Below are positions 1-7,278 of a stretch of 15,007 nt of DNA, piece after piece. Location: NCBI GenBank assembly GCA_050050115.1, contig JASFUX010000058.1:1-15007 (forward strand), in the 5' to 3' direction. Each line of letters begins with the position of its first letter. Position 1 is the stretch's first letter. Below the pieces are notes generated by a model. It was not told where the DNA came from and ran no database searches. It worked only from the letters and a program-made list of their open reading frames with translations. The DNA is from JASFUX01 sp050050115 (GTDB lineage: Bacteria; Pseudomonadota; Alphaproteobacteria; Caulobacterales; Maricaulaceae). Both the position numbers and the translations under genes were made by a program.

Positions 1-1227
1 GGCGAGATCAACCTCGACTCAACGCTGGCCGAATACGCGCCCGACGCGCCGTTTCCCAACGCGGTGCATCCGGACGACGTGACGCTGCGCGATCTGCTGA
101 CCCACACGTCGGGGATTTCCAACGATCCGATCGCCTTTCGCAGCGCCTACACGGGCGAGCATACGCCGGAGCTTCTGTGGCGGCTGCTCGGCGTGAGCGA
201 AGTCAACGAGGATGCGCCGCACGGAACGTTTCAGTACACGAACACCGGCTACAACATCCTGACGGTGCTCACCGACCGCGAGCTTGGAGTTCGCTGGCAG
301 GAGCTGATCGCCCGCGAGATCATCGAGCCGGCCGGCATGACCCGGACGAGCGCCTCGATGCTGCAAGCAGCGCAGGAGGGCTGGTCGGTCGCCCGGCCGC
401 ACATGCCGAGTCCGGATGGCGAGGGCATGGCGCGGGTCTATCTCGAAAAGATCGACGCGACGATGCAGTCCGCCGGCGGCATGATCATGAGCGCCAACGA
501 TGCGCTCCTGTGGCTCGAGCTGCTGGTCAACGACGGCGAGGTCGGCGGTCGTCAGATCATTCCGGCGGAAGCCGTGCGTGAGACGCGGGCGCGCCTCGCC
601 GAGGTCGATCTGCAGTTCGGCGACTATCTGCGCGAGGACTACGGGCTTGGCTGGTACGTCAGCTCCTACGGCGGCGACGAGATGATCCACCACTTCGGCG
701 GCTTCGCCGGGTTCCGCGCGCACGTCTCCTACATGCCCGAGCGCGAGGTCGGAGTCGCGGTGTTCACCAACAACTCGGTCGTCGGATCGTTCCTCGCCGA
801 CGCGGTCGCCAACTACGCCTACGACCGGCTCGCCGGTCGTGAGGAAGGCGCCGAGCCGAGGGCGGCGATCATCGCGTCGCTGAGCGAACGACATGACGTC
901 ATTGTCAGCCAAATCGCCTCGGGCCGCGCGGATCGCGCAGGGCGCACATGGACGCTGTCACAACCGATCGAGGCCTACACCGGCGTCTACGAGAGCCCGG
1001 AGATGGGCACGATGACGGTGATCATCGAGGAGAACACCTTGGTGGCGCACCTGGGCGTCCTGCGCGCGACCGCCGAGCCGTTCACCGTACCGGACTCGAT
1101 TCGCGTGGAACTCGTCCCGCTCAGCGGCATGGTGATTGTCTTCGACGTGAACGACGACGGCGAGGTGATCGCCGCGAGCTTGAATGGCGAGGCGCGGTTC
1201 GAGCGGCGGCCGGGCAGCGTTCTCTGA
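1..1227 (+). CDS. Serine beta-lactamase-family hydrolase, 5' end missing
   Basis: The open frame runs from the first base of the window, so the N-terminus lies outside; the GTG at 64 is internal, because the residues before it (LDSTLAEYAPDAPF) fit the family. About 408 codons are present. The segment TLRDLLTHTSGIS is the hallmark stretch of class C beta-lactamase/DD-peptidase-like serine hydrolases. The second catalytic motif YxN is YTN at 235-243, and the third, HxG, is HFG at 691-699. The SxxK nucleophile motif should lie just upstream and cannot be seen. The last ~100 residues look like the beta-sandwich tail (DUF3471-like) often found in this family. Family members are usually periplasmic or membrane-bound esterases or peptidases, and few are true beta-lactamases; the substrate cannot be told here. 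It converges on ispH with 12 bases between the stop codons. Confidence 0.88.
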   Translation, partial: GEINLDSTLAEYAPDAPFPNAVHPDDVTLRDLLTHTSGISNDPIAFRSAYTGEHTPELLWRLLGVSEVNEDAPHGTFQYTNTGYNILTVLTDRELGVRWQELIAREIIEPAGMTRTSASMLQAAQEGWSVARPHMPSPDGEGMARVYLEKIDATMQSAGGMIMSANDALLWLELLVNDGEVGGRQIIPAEAVRETRARLAEVDLQFGDYLREDYGLGWYVSSYGGDEMIHHFGGFAGFRAHVSYMPEREVGVAVFTNNSVVGSFLADAVANYAYDRLAGREEGAEPRAAIIASLSERHDVIVSQIASGRADRAGRTWTLSQPIEAYTGVYESPEMGTMTVIIEENTLVAHLGVLRATAEPFTVPDSIRVELVPLSGMVIVFDVNDDGEVIAASLNGEARFERRPGSVL

Positions 1228-1239
1228 GCGCGCACGCTT

Positions 1240-2193
1240 CTAAGCGAGTACTCGCGGCAGCTTGAAGACCACGTCCTCTTGCGTGACCGTCAGCTCCTCG
1301 AGGGCAGCGTCGAACCGCTCGGTCGCCTCGGCGACGACGCCCTGAACCAGGTCCTCCGGCGCCGAGGCCCCTGCCGTCAGCCCGACCACGCCGGCGCGCG
1401 CCACCGCGTTCCAGTCGACATCGTCGGCCGAGCCGATCAGCTGAGCGTCTGCGGCGCCCGCGCGCTTGGCGACCTCGACGAGGCGCATCGAGTTCGACGA
1501 GTTGGGCGCGCCGATCACCAGCACCAGCGCACAGCGCGCCGCCATCGCCTTGACCGCCTCCTGCCGATTGGTCGTCGCGTAGCAGATGTCTTCCTTGTGC
1601 GGGGCGGCGATCGAAGGGAAGCGCGTCTGCAGCGCGGCGACGATCTCGGCGGTGTCATCGACCGACAGGGTGGTCTGGGTGACGAAGGCCAAGTGCTCGG
1701 GAGCTTCCGGCGCGAGCGCGGCGACGTCCTCGACCGTCTCGACAAGCGTGATCGCGCCTTCGGGGAGCTGGCCCATGGTGCCGACCACCTCCGGGTGGCC
1801 GCGGTGGCCAATGAGGAGGATGTGCCGGCCCGCGCGATGATGCCGCTCGGCCTCGACGTGGACCTTGGAGACCAGCGGGCAAGTGGCGTCGACGTAGATC
1901 ATGTTGCGCCGCTCGGCGGCGGCGGGGACGGACTTAGGGACCCCGTGCGCCGAGAACACCACCGGCCGGTCGTCCGGGCACTCGTCGAGCTCGTCGACGA
2001 ACACCGCGCCCTGGCGCTCAAGCCGCTCGACGACGTGGGCGTTGTGGACGATCTCATGGCGCACATAGACCGGAGGGCCCCATTTCTCGAGCGCCTGCTG
2101 GACGATCTGGATCGCCCGGTCGACCCCGGCGCAGAAGCCTCTGGGCGCGGCGAGAACCAGCGTCAGCGGCGGCTTTGCAGAGCGTGCGTCCAT
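1240..2193 (-). CDS. ispH: 4-hydroxy-3-methylbut-2-enyl diphosphate reductase
   Basis: IspH carries out the last step of the MEP (non-mevalonate) isoprenoid pathway, reducing HMBPP to IPP and DMAPP with a [4Fe-4S] cluster in the cytoplasm. The 317-residue protein has the usual length and all family signatures: PRGFCAGVDRAI near the N-terminus, the three cluster cysteines C21, C105 (DATCPLVSKVH) and C204 (ICYATTNRQ), the proton-donor Glu in GHRGHPEVVG (E135), and TQTTLS (172-177). The ATG start places the first Cys motif at about the normal distance from the N-terminus. No strong Shine-Dalgarno is visible. The gene is divergent from the lipoprotein gene across 270 bases and convergent with the serine hydrolase. 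I see nothing unusual in the protein. Confidence 0.97.
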   Translation of the reverse strand: MDARSAKPPLTLVLAAPRGFCAGVDRAIQIVQQALEKWGPPVYVRHEIVHNAHVVERLERQGAVFVDELDECPDDRPVVFSAHGVPKSVPAAAERRNMIYVDATCPLVSKVHVEAERHHRAGRHILLIGHRGHPEVVGTMGQLPEGAITLVETVEDVAALAPEAPEHLAFVTQTTLSVDDTAEIVAALQTRFPSIAAPHKEDICYATTNRQEAVKAMAARCALVLVIGAPNSSNSMRLVEVAKRAGAADAQLIGSADDVDWNAVARAGVVGLTAGASAPEDLVQGVVAEATERFDAALEELTVTQEDVVFKLPRVLA

Positions 2194-2422
2194 TAATCGT
2201 GCATGTCCGTTTCGGGGCGGCCCGGCCTATTCGCCCGGTTTTCCAGAGCCTTGCGCCGCAGGCTTGAGGTCATGGGGCCGGAACCAACAGGAGCCGGCTG
2301 TTTCCAGTTGCCGGCCGCGATTGCTCCGGAGGCCCGGTGCGGCTATCACGCCTGCTCTAGCAAATCCGCACAGTCGGCGAAACGCTGAGGGGCGCGGCAT
2401 ACGCATGCGGAGACGCAAGTCA

Positions 2423-2461
2423 GGGACGCCATCCCACGGACGCTGTTTAGGGGACGCCATC
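2423..2461 (+). repeat. 11-bp direct repeat before the lipoprotein start
   Basis: The sequence gggacgccatc occurs at 2423-2433 and again at 2451-2461, 28 bases apart, ending two bases before the ATG at 2464. The second copy overlaps the likely ribosome binding site (AGGGG at 2449-2453, 10 bases from the ATG). It could be an operator or a local duplication; function is unknown. The rest of the 2194-2463 gap holds no gene I can support and no promoter I can call with confidence. Confidence 0.4.
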
Positions 2462-2463
2462 TC

Positions 2464-3048
2464 ATGATCGGGACCAAACGCTGCTTCGGCTTGAGCCTCG
2501 CCCTGTTCGGCGCGGCGGGTCTTTCGGCCTGCAACTCGCTGTCGATGTCGGACGAGCCGAACGCCGGGCCGTGCCCCAACGCCTTTGCGCTGCACGACGC
2601 GGCCCGCATCGTCGAGTTCGCCGACCCTGCGGCCGAAGAGGACTTCGAGAACGTCGCCTTCACCGCCGAGGTGCAGTCGGTGCGCAGCCTCTGCCGCTAC
2701 GTCGGCGACAATCCGATCGACGCCGACGTCTTCGTCGAGATCGGTTTCGGCCGCGGTCCGGCGGCCGAGGAGCGGTCGGAGACCTACAACATGTGGGTCG
2801 CGGTCACCCGCACGGACGTGGCGGTGCTCGAAAAATCTTATTTCCCCATCACCGTGCGTTTCGGACGCAACGAGGACCGGGTCTACCGCGAAGAGCGCAT
2901 CCCCAACGTGATCATTCCGCGCGCCGGAGAATCCACCTCGGGCTCGAACTTCGAGATTCTCGTCGGCTTCGAATTGACGCCCGAGCAGCTTGAGTTCAAT
3001 CGTCTGGGCAAGAGGTTCACCCTCGACGCCGCCCGACAAGTCGACTGA
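2464..3048 (+). CDS. Conserved small lipoprotein of unknown function
   Basis: The 194-residue product starts with a lipoprotein signal: Lys5/Arg6, a hydrophobic stretch, then the lipobox LSAC with the lipidated cysteine at C23. There is no Asp at +2, so outer-membrane sorting is expected (inference). The mature part begins with a Ser/Asp/Pro linker, then CPNAFALHDAARIVEF and a later cysteine (SLCRYVG), which could form a disulfide in the periplasm. The predicted body is mostly beta-strand with no catalytic motif that I recognise. It resembles uncharacterised lipoproteins from alphaproteobacteria, but I cannot name a family. An AGGGG ribosome binding site lies 10 bases before the ATG. The stop is 14 bases before argS, so the two are probably co-transcribed. 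Confidence 0.85.
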   Translation: MIGTKRCFGLSLALFGAAGLSACNSLSMSDEPNAGPCPNAFALHDAARIVEFADPAAEEDFENVAFTAEVQSVRSLCRYVGDNPIDADVFVEIGFGRGPAAEERSETYNMWVAVTRTDVAVLEKSYFPITVRFGRNEDRVYREERIPNVIIPRAGESTSGSNFEILVGFELTPEQLEFNRLGKRFTLDAARQVD

Positions 3049-3062
3049 AGACAAGCCGATTG

Positions 3063-4829
3063 ATGTCAGACTCCATTGCTGAGCAGCTGAGCGCCCGGAC
3101 GGGCGAGGCCTTCGCGCATGCGGGGCTTGATCCCGCGCTCGGCCGCACCGCGCGCTCGGACCGGCCAGACCTTGCGCCCTACCAGTGCAACGGGGCCTTG
3201 CCGGCGGGCAAAGCCGCGGGCCGCAATCCGCGCGAGATCGCCGAGGAGATCCGCGCGCAGCTGGCCGAAGATCCCGCGATCGAGAGCGTCGAGGTCGCGG
3301 GCCCGGGCTTCTTGAACATCACGCCCTCGGCGAGCCTCTACACGTCGCGCGCCAATGCGCTTGCGGCTGACGCGCGCGCGGGCGCCGGCGAGGTCGAGAC
3401 AGCGCGCCGAGTGCTGATCGATTTTGGCGGCCCCAACGTGGCCAAGCCCATGCACGTCGGTCACATCCGATCGGCGGTGATCGGCGACTCCTTGCAACGG
3501 CTGTTCAAGTTCCGAGGCGACGAGGTGAAGTCGGACGTCCACCTCGGCGACTGGGGCCTGCAGATGGGCCACCTGATCACCGAGCTGGAGGACGAGCAGC
3601 CTGACCTCGTCTACTTCAAAGCCGACGTCGAAGGGCCGTATCCGGACGAGCCGCCGGTGAGCATCGAGGATCTGGCGCGGCTCTACCCGCAGGCGTCGGC
3701 GAAGGCCAAAGAAGACCCCGAGCGTCTCCAGCGCTCGCGCCGCGCGACGGCGGAGCTGCAGGCCGGCCGTGCGGGCTACCGCGCGCTCTTGAAGCACTTC
3801 ATCGACGTCTCGGTGGCCACGCTCAAGGCGGACTATGGCCGTCTCGGCGTCAGCTTCGACCTCTGGAAAGGCGAGTCCGACGTCGATCCGCTGGTCGGCG
3901 AGCTGGTCGAGGACTTCAAGGCGCGGGGCGTCGCCGAGGAGAGCGAGGGGGCCTTCGTCGTCCGCGTCGCGCGCGAGGACGACAAGAAGGAGCTCGCGCC
4001 GTTGATTCTGGTCTCCTCGGAGGGTTCGGCGCTTTATGGCACCACCGACTTGGCGACCATCCTCGACCGCAAGCGCTACTTCGATCCCGAGCTGGTGCTC
4101 TACGTCGTCGACCTCGCGCAGGCGGACCATTTCGAGCAGGTGTTTCGCGCCGCCTACAAAGCGGGCCTCGCCGAGGAAGGAACGCTCGAGCACGTTAAGT
4201 TCGGCACGGTGAACGGACCGGACGGCAAGCGGCTGCGCACCCGCGAAGGCGGCACGGTGCGGCTCTCGGACCTCATCGGCCAGGCGCTCGAGCGCGCCCG
4301 AGCACGGCTCGAAGAAGCGCACCTCGCTGAAGACCTCGGCGCGGACGAGCGCGAGGCCGTCGCGCACAAGGTTGCAGTAGCTGCGCTGAAGTTCGCCGAT
4401 CTGCAGAATGTGCGGACCACGAACTACATCTTCGACCTCGACCGCTTCACCAGCTTCGAGGGCAAGACCGGGCCGTATCTGCTCTACGCCGCGGTGCGGA
4501 TCAAATCGGTGATGCGCAAGGCCGCCGAGGCGGGTCTCGCGCCCGGCGAGATCACCATCGAAACGCCGGAAGAGCGCGGGCTTGTCGATGCGCTCGACGG
4601 CTTCGACGCGGCCTGCGCCGCAGTCTACGACCGCCGCTCGCCGCACTTCCTTTGTGAGCACGCGTTCAACCTCGCCCAGGCGTTCTCGAAGTTTTACGAC
4701 GCTTGCCCGATCATCCAGGCCGAGACCGATGCTCAGAAAGCTTCGCGCCTCGCGCTGGCGGGCGCCGCCTTGAAGCAGCTCGAGCTGGCGCTCGGGCTCC
4801 TTGGCATCGAGGCGCCCGAGCGGATGTAG
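3063..4829 (+). CDS. argS: Arginyl-tRNA synthetase
   Basis: ArgRS is a cytoplasmic class Ia synthetase that charges tRNA-Arg with arginine using ATP. The 588-residue protein has the usual length and order: an N-terminal Add-1 domain (about 1-110) with NPREIAEEI, the catalytic Rossmann fold beginning at DFGGPNVAKPMHVGHIRSAV with the HIGH-type motif HVGH at 131-134, the LGDWGLQMG signature (161-169), the KMSKS-like loop GKRLRTREGG (388-397), and the C-terminal DALR anticodon-binding helices from about residue 455, after FEGKTGPYLLY. The ATG at 3063 is preferred over the adjacent in-frame TTG at 3060. The Shine-Dalgarno is weak, which suits coupling to the lipoprotein gene 14 bases upstream. It ends 14 bases from the convergent PepSY gene. 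Confidence 0.97.
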   Translation: MSDSIAEQLSARTGEAFAHAGLDPALGRTARSDRPDLAPYQCNGALPAGKAAGRNPREIAEEIRAQLAEDPAIESVEVAGPGFLNITPSASLYTSRANALAADARAGAGEVETARRVLIDFGGPNVAKPMHVGHIRSAVIGDSLQRLFKFRGDEVKSDVHLGDWGLQMGHLITELEDEQPDLVYFKADVEGPYPDEPPVSIEDLARLYPQASAKAKEDPERLQRSRRATAELQAGRAGYRALLKHFIDVSVATLKADYGRLGVSFDLWKGESDVDPLVGELVEDFKARGVAEESEGAFVVRVAREDDKKELAPLILVSSEGSALYGTTDLATILDRKRYFDPELVLYVVDLAQADHFEQVFRAAYKAGLAEEGTLEHVKFGTVNGPDGKRLRTREGGTVRLSDLIGQALERARARLEEAHLAEDLGADEREAVAHKVAVAALKFADLQNVRTTNYIFDLDRFTSFEGKTGPYLLYAAVRIKSVMRKAAEAGLAPGEITIETPEERGLVDALDGFDAACAAVYDRRSPHFLCEHAFNLAQAFSKFYDACPIIQAETDAQKASRLALAGAALKQLELALGLLGIEAPERM

Positions 4830-4843
4830 CTCCTCTCATCGGA

Positions 4844-5248
4844 CTAGAAATAGTAGCGGCCGCGCCTGTCGTCGTGGCGGTCATGATGATGATCGCGTCC
4901 GCGGCGGCCCCAGCCGCGCCTGCGGTGGCGGTCGACGTCGATCACGCGGCCGGTGCGGGCGTTGATCTCGACTTCAATCCGGCCGCGCCGACCAAAGCCG
5001 TTGACCTCCCAGACGCCCCGACGAAGGTCGACATCGCGGACCTGCCGCAGGCCGTAGCTGCGGGCGATGCGGATCGCTTGATGACGCGAGATCTGCGGAC
5101 CGCGGAAGCGATGGTCGCGGCCGTACGTGTCGACGCGAAAATCAAATTGAACCCGCGCCGGCGCACGGTCGTGGTCGGCGAGGGCGGGCGCGGCGGGCGC
5201 GAGACAGGCGATCGCCGCAGCGGCGAGAAGGGGTTTGAACACGGACAT
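4844..5248 (-). CDS. Secreted PepSY-domain protein with His/Arg-rich tail
   Basis: The 134-residue product has a Sec signal peptide with a likely cut after ALA at residue 24 (ALA|DHD). The middle (about 52-102) reads as one PepSY repeat: HQAIRIARSYGLRQVRDVDL, then a beta-strand pair WEVNGFGRRGRIEVEINARTG and the closing VIDVDRH. PepSY domains occur in periplasmic and secreted proteins and are thought to inhibit peptidases or modulate partner proteins. The last 30 residues are almost all Arg, His, Asp and Gly, with HHHDRH and a terminal RYYF; metal or nucleic-acid/LPS binding is conceivable but unproven. An AAGGAG ribosome binding site lies only 3 bases before the ATG, closer than usual. The gene is divergent from the gcv operon and probably has its own promoter within 5249-5392, which I cannot pin down. 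Confidence 0.85.
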   Translation of the reverse strand: MSVFKPLLAAAAIACLAPAAPALADHDRAPARVQFDFRVDTYGRDHRFRGPQISRHQAIRIARSYGLRQVRDVDLRRGVWEVNGFGRRGRIEVEINARTGRVIDVDRHRRRGWGRRGRDHHHDRHDDRRGRYYF

Positions 5249-5392
5249 ACGCTCCTTACTGATTCGTCCCCAGTCTGCGCATCTTCGCGCGGCGCGCTTG
5301 AGCGGCCGCTGAACGCCGGTGTTGTGGAGTGTTCAGGATCGTTACAGGTCCGCGGGGCTGCGCTCGGCCGGCCGCCGACCGCCGAGGTCGGA

Positions 5393-5421
5393 TTGACTTT
5401 GCCGGGGCGACTGAGCAGATT
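5393..5421 (+). promoter_or_regulatory. Candidate sigma70-type promoter of the gcv operon
   Basis: TTGACT at 5393-5398 matches five of six -35 bases. After a 17-base spacer, CAGATT at 5416-5421 is a weak -10 (three of six matches). A start near 5428 would put the transcript's 5' end right before the first riboswitch helix at 5430, which supports the call. No experimental evidence is available. Confidence 0.5.
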
Positions 5422-5429
5422 CGCCGCGC

Positions 5430-5643
5430 TCTCGCGGGAGATGCCGGGTGATTCGAGGAGGATCGCTCGGAGCCGAAGGCGCAACCGCCCCGGAAACGCT
5501 CAGGCGAAAGGACCGCGAGAGGCGAACGCACGCTGGAAAGCAGCTGCGCGAGAAAATCGCGCCGCTCGCCGAAGGAGCAAGGGGCCGCGAGAAACGCCGT
5601 TAGGGCAAGCGGTTCCCGGAATCTCTCAGGCTTGACGACAGCG
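5430..5643 (+). promoter_or_regulatory. Tandem glycine riboswitch (two aptamers)
   Basis: Two glycine aptamers lie in series before gcvT. Aptamer 1 (5430-5520) is closed by a perfect 8-bp helix, tctcgcgg (5430-5437) with ccgcgaga (5513-5520). It contains the conserved blocks ccgaaggcgcaac (from 5473), ggaaacgctcaggcgaaagga and ccg. A 10-base linker leads to aptamer 2 (5531-5643), closed by cgctg (5531-5535) with cagcg (5639-5643). It holds a 6-bp hairpin (5546-5562), gccgaaggagcaa (5568-5580) and the hallmark ggaatctctcagg (5618-5630) followed by gacagcg. This is the known glycine sensor class that turns on glycine-cleavage genes when glycine is abundant. Placement directly upstream of gcvT fits. 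The in-frame TTG at 5632 lies inside aptamer 2 and is not a gene start. Confidence 0.95.
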
Positions 5644-5657
5644 GGGGCGCGACGGGT

Positions 5658-5730
5658 CGGCGGAAACCGCCGGAGTGTCGCAATCGCCAGTTCGCCGACG
5701 CGCCCGCAAGGCGCGTCACGCCGCCGCCGG
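5658..5730 (+). promoter_or_regulatory. Probable expression platform of the glycine riboswitch
   Basis: Between the aptamers and gcvT lie two hairpins: cggcgg/ccgccg with an AAA loop (5658-5672), and a perfect 8-bp stem gacgcgcc/ggcgcgtc with loop cgcaa (5697-5717). Neither is followed by a T-run, so an intrinsic terminator is unlikely. The tract ccgccgccgg (5721-5730), just before the gcvT start, could pair with cggcgg (5658-5663) instead of that arm's local partner. This suggests a switch acting on translation initiation. The alternative pairing is inference. Confidence 0.45.
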
Positions 5731-5736
5731 GGTCTT

Positions 5737-6882
5737 ATGTCGACGCAGCAGCTCTTAAGAACGCCGCTCACCGCTCTTCATGAAGAGCTTGGTGGACGCA
5801 TGGTCGAGTTCGCCGGCTATGCGATGCCCGTGCAGTACACGGACGGGATCATCGCCGAGCACCGTTGGACCCGGTCGAGCGCCGGGCTGTTCGACGTGTC
5901 CCACATGGGTCCGGCGTTTCTCTCGCTGCCGACGCTCGGCGGCGGCGACGGGGCGCACGCGGAGATCTCCGCCGTCCTCGAGCCTCTGGTGTGCGGCGAC
6001 ATCGCAGGGCTGGAGCCCGGCGAGCAGCGGCTGACGCTGTTGCTCAACGACGAGGGGGGAATCATCGACGACCTGATGGTGACCCGGCCCGCGGAGTCCG
6101 AACGCCAGGGCCAGCTGCAGCTTGTCGTCAACGCTGGCACGAAGGACGGCGACTTCGCCCTCATCGCCAGAGCGATCGGTGACCGGGCCAAGCTCGAACG
6201 CGCCGACGACCGCGGGCTTATCGCCCTGCAAGGCCCCAAGGCCGCCGAGGTGATGGCCGAGATCGCGCCCGCCGCGACCGAGCTAGTGTTCATGCGCGCG
6301 ACGACGGTCAAGATCGACGGCGCGGCGTGCCCTGTCTCGCGCTCGGGCTACACTGGCGAGGACGGCTTCGAGGTCCTGGTTCCCGCCGACAAGACTGAAA
6401 GCTTCGCCCGCCGCCTGCTCGCCGATGAACGGGTCAAGCCGATCGGCCTCGGCGCGCGGGATTCGCTGCGGCTGGAAGCCGGCATGTGCCTTAATGGCCA
6501 TGATATCAACCCGACGACAAGTCCGGTCGAAGCGACGCTGCTGTTCACCGTCTCAAAGAACCGCCGCGAACGCGCCGATTTTCCGGGCGCGGATCGCGTC
6601 CTGCGCGAGATCGCCGAGAAGCCGTCGCGCAAGCGCGTCGGGCTCAAACTCAAGGGGCGCGCCCCAGCGCGCGAGGGTGCGAAGATCATCACCGAAGCGG
6701 GCGAGGGCGTCGTGACCAGCGGCGGCTTCGGCCCGACCGTCGAGGCGCCGATCGCGATGGGCTACGTGCCGTTCGCCGCGAGCAAGGCGGGAACTGAGGT
6801 CCAGATCGAAGTGCGTGGCCGTGCGCTCGACGCCGAAGTCGTCAAGACGCCGTTCGCGCCGCACAACTATTTCCGGGGCTAG
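5737..6882 (+). CDS. gcvT: Glycine cleavage system T protein (aminomethyltransferase)
   Basis: GcvT moves the aminomethyl carbon from lipoylated H protein to tetrahydrofolate, giving 5,10-methylene-THF and ammonia. The 381-residue product has normal length. It shows the N-terminal LTALHEELGGRMVEFAGYAM and PVQY signature, EHRWTRSSAGLFDVSHMG (41-58), NDEGGIIDDLMV (104-115), containing the conserved Asp pair at the folate/catalytic site, GYTGEDGFEV (204-213) and the GARDSLRLEAGMCLNGHDI stretch. The ATG at 5737 is chosen because homologues start here and the in-frame extension upstream would be translated riboswitch. The ribosome binding site is weak (ccgggg), consistent with control by RNA structure. 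It is the first gene of the operon, and gcvH follows after 13 bases. Confidence 0.97.
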   Translation: MSTQQLLRTPLTALHEELGGRMVEFAGYAMPVQYTDGIIAEHRWTRSSAGLFDVSHMGPAFLSLPTLGGGDGAHAEISAVLEPLVCGDIAGLEPGEQRLTLLLNDEGGIIDDLMVTRPAESERQGQLQLVVNAGTKDGDFALIARAIGDRAKLERADDRGLIALQGPKAAEVMAEIAPAATELVFMRATTVKIDGAACPVSRSGYTGEDGFEVLVPADKTESFARRLLADERVKPIGLGARDSLRLEAGMCLNGHDINPTTSPVEATLLFTVSKNRRERADFPGADRVLREIAEKPSRKRVGLKLKGRAPAREGAKIITEAGEGVVTSGGFGPTVEAPIAMGYVPFAASKAGTEVQIEVRGRALDAEVVKTPFAPHNYFRG

Positions 6883-6895
6883 GGGAGTTCTCCTG

Positions 6896-7270
6896 ATGGC
6901 GAAAAAGTACACGGACGATCACGAGTGGATCGAGGTCGAGGGCGACGTCGGCACGGTCGGCATCTCGAAATACGCCGCCGAGCAGCTCGGCGACGTCGTC
7001 TTCGTTGAGCTGCCCGACGCGGGCAAGACGCTCGAGAAGGGCGGGGAGGCCGCGGTCGTCGAGTCGGTCAAAGCCGCCAGCGAGGTCTATGCGCCGGCGG
7101 GCGGCGAGGTGGTCGCGGTCAACGACGCGCTCTCCGATGCGCCCGAGAAGGTGAACGAAGACCCCGAAGGAGCCGGCTGGTTCCTGAAGATCAAGATCGC
7201 CGACGCGAGCGAGCTCGAAAGCTTGAAGGACGAAGCGGCCTACGCCGCCTACGTCGATGGACTGGGATAG
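6896..7270 (+). CDS. gcvH: Glycine cleavage system H protein (lipoyl carrier)
   Basis: GcvH carries the reaction intermediates of glycine cleavage on a lipoyl-lysine arm, shuttling between the P, T and L proteins. The 124-residue product has the usual size. It shows KYTDDHEWIEVEGDVGTVGIS at the start, QLGDVVFVELPDAG, and the lipoylation site VESVKAASEVYAP, with K59 as the modified lysine. The tail NEDPEGAGWFLKIKI is typical. The start is the ATG at 6896 (MAKKYT), preceded by ggggag at 6882-6887; the longer in-frame extension runs back into gcvT and has no homology to the family. It lies 13 bases after gcvT and 8 before the OsmC gene, clearly in one operon. Confidence 0.97.
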   Translation: MAKKYTDDHEWIEVEGDVGTVGISKYAAEQLGDVVFVELPDAGKTLEKGGEAAVVESVKAASEVYAPAGGEVVAVNDALSDAPEKVNEDPEGAGWFLKIKIADASELESLKDEAAYAAYVDGLG

Positions 7271-7278
7271 GAGCTGCG

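Noticed and set aside
19..912. Long minus-strand open frame opposite the serine hydrolase
   Set aside because: Arg/Asp/Val-rich mirror reading of a high-GC gene; the plus strand has clear family motifs and this frame has none.
1244..1255. Perfect 12-bp palindrome gcgagtactcgc at the ispH 3' end
   Set aside because: It lies within the last ispH codons, cannot form a proper loop and has no T-run, so it is not a convincing terminator.
2193..2204. Three-codon mini frame whose TAA overlaps the ispH ATG
   Set aside because: It has no ribosome binding site and is short enough to arise by chance; no evidence for leader-peptide control.
3066..4661. 531-codon minus-strand frame opposite argS
   Set aside because: Antisense shadow of argS caused by GC-rich codon use; no recognisable domain.
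4703..5635. 310-codon plus-strand frame across the argS end, PepSY gene and riboswitch
   Set aside because: It overlaps argS in another frame, the antisense of the PepSY gene and the structured riboswitch; its product has low complexity.
5632..5736. Longer gcvT starting at TTG 5632
   Set aside because: The extra 35 codons begin inside aptamer 2 and cover the expression platform; homologues begin at the ATG at 5737.
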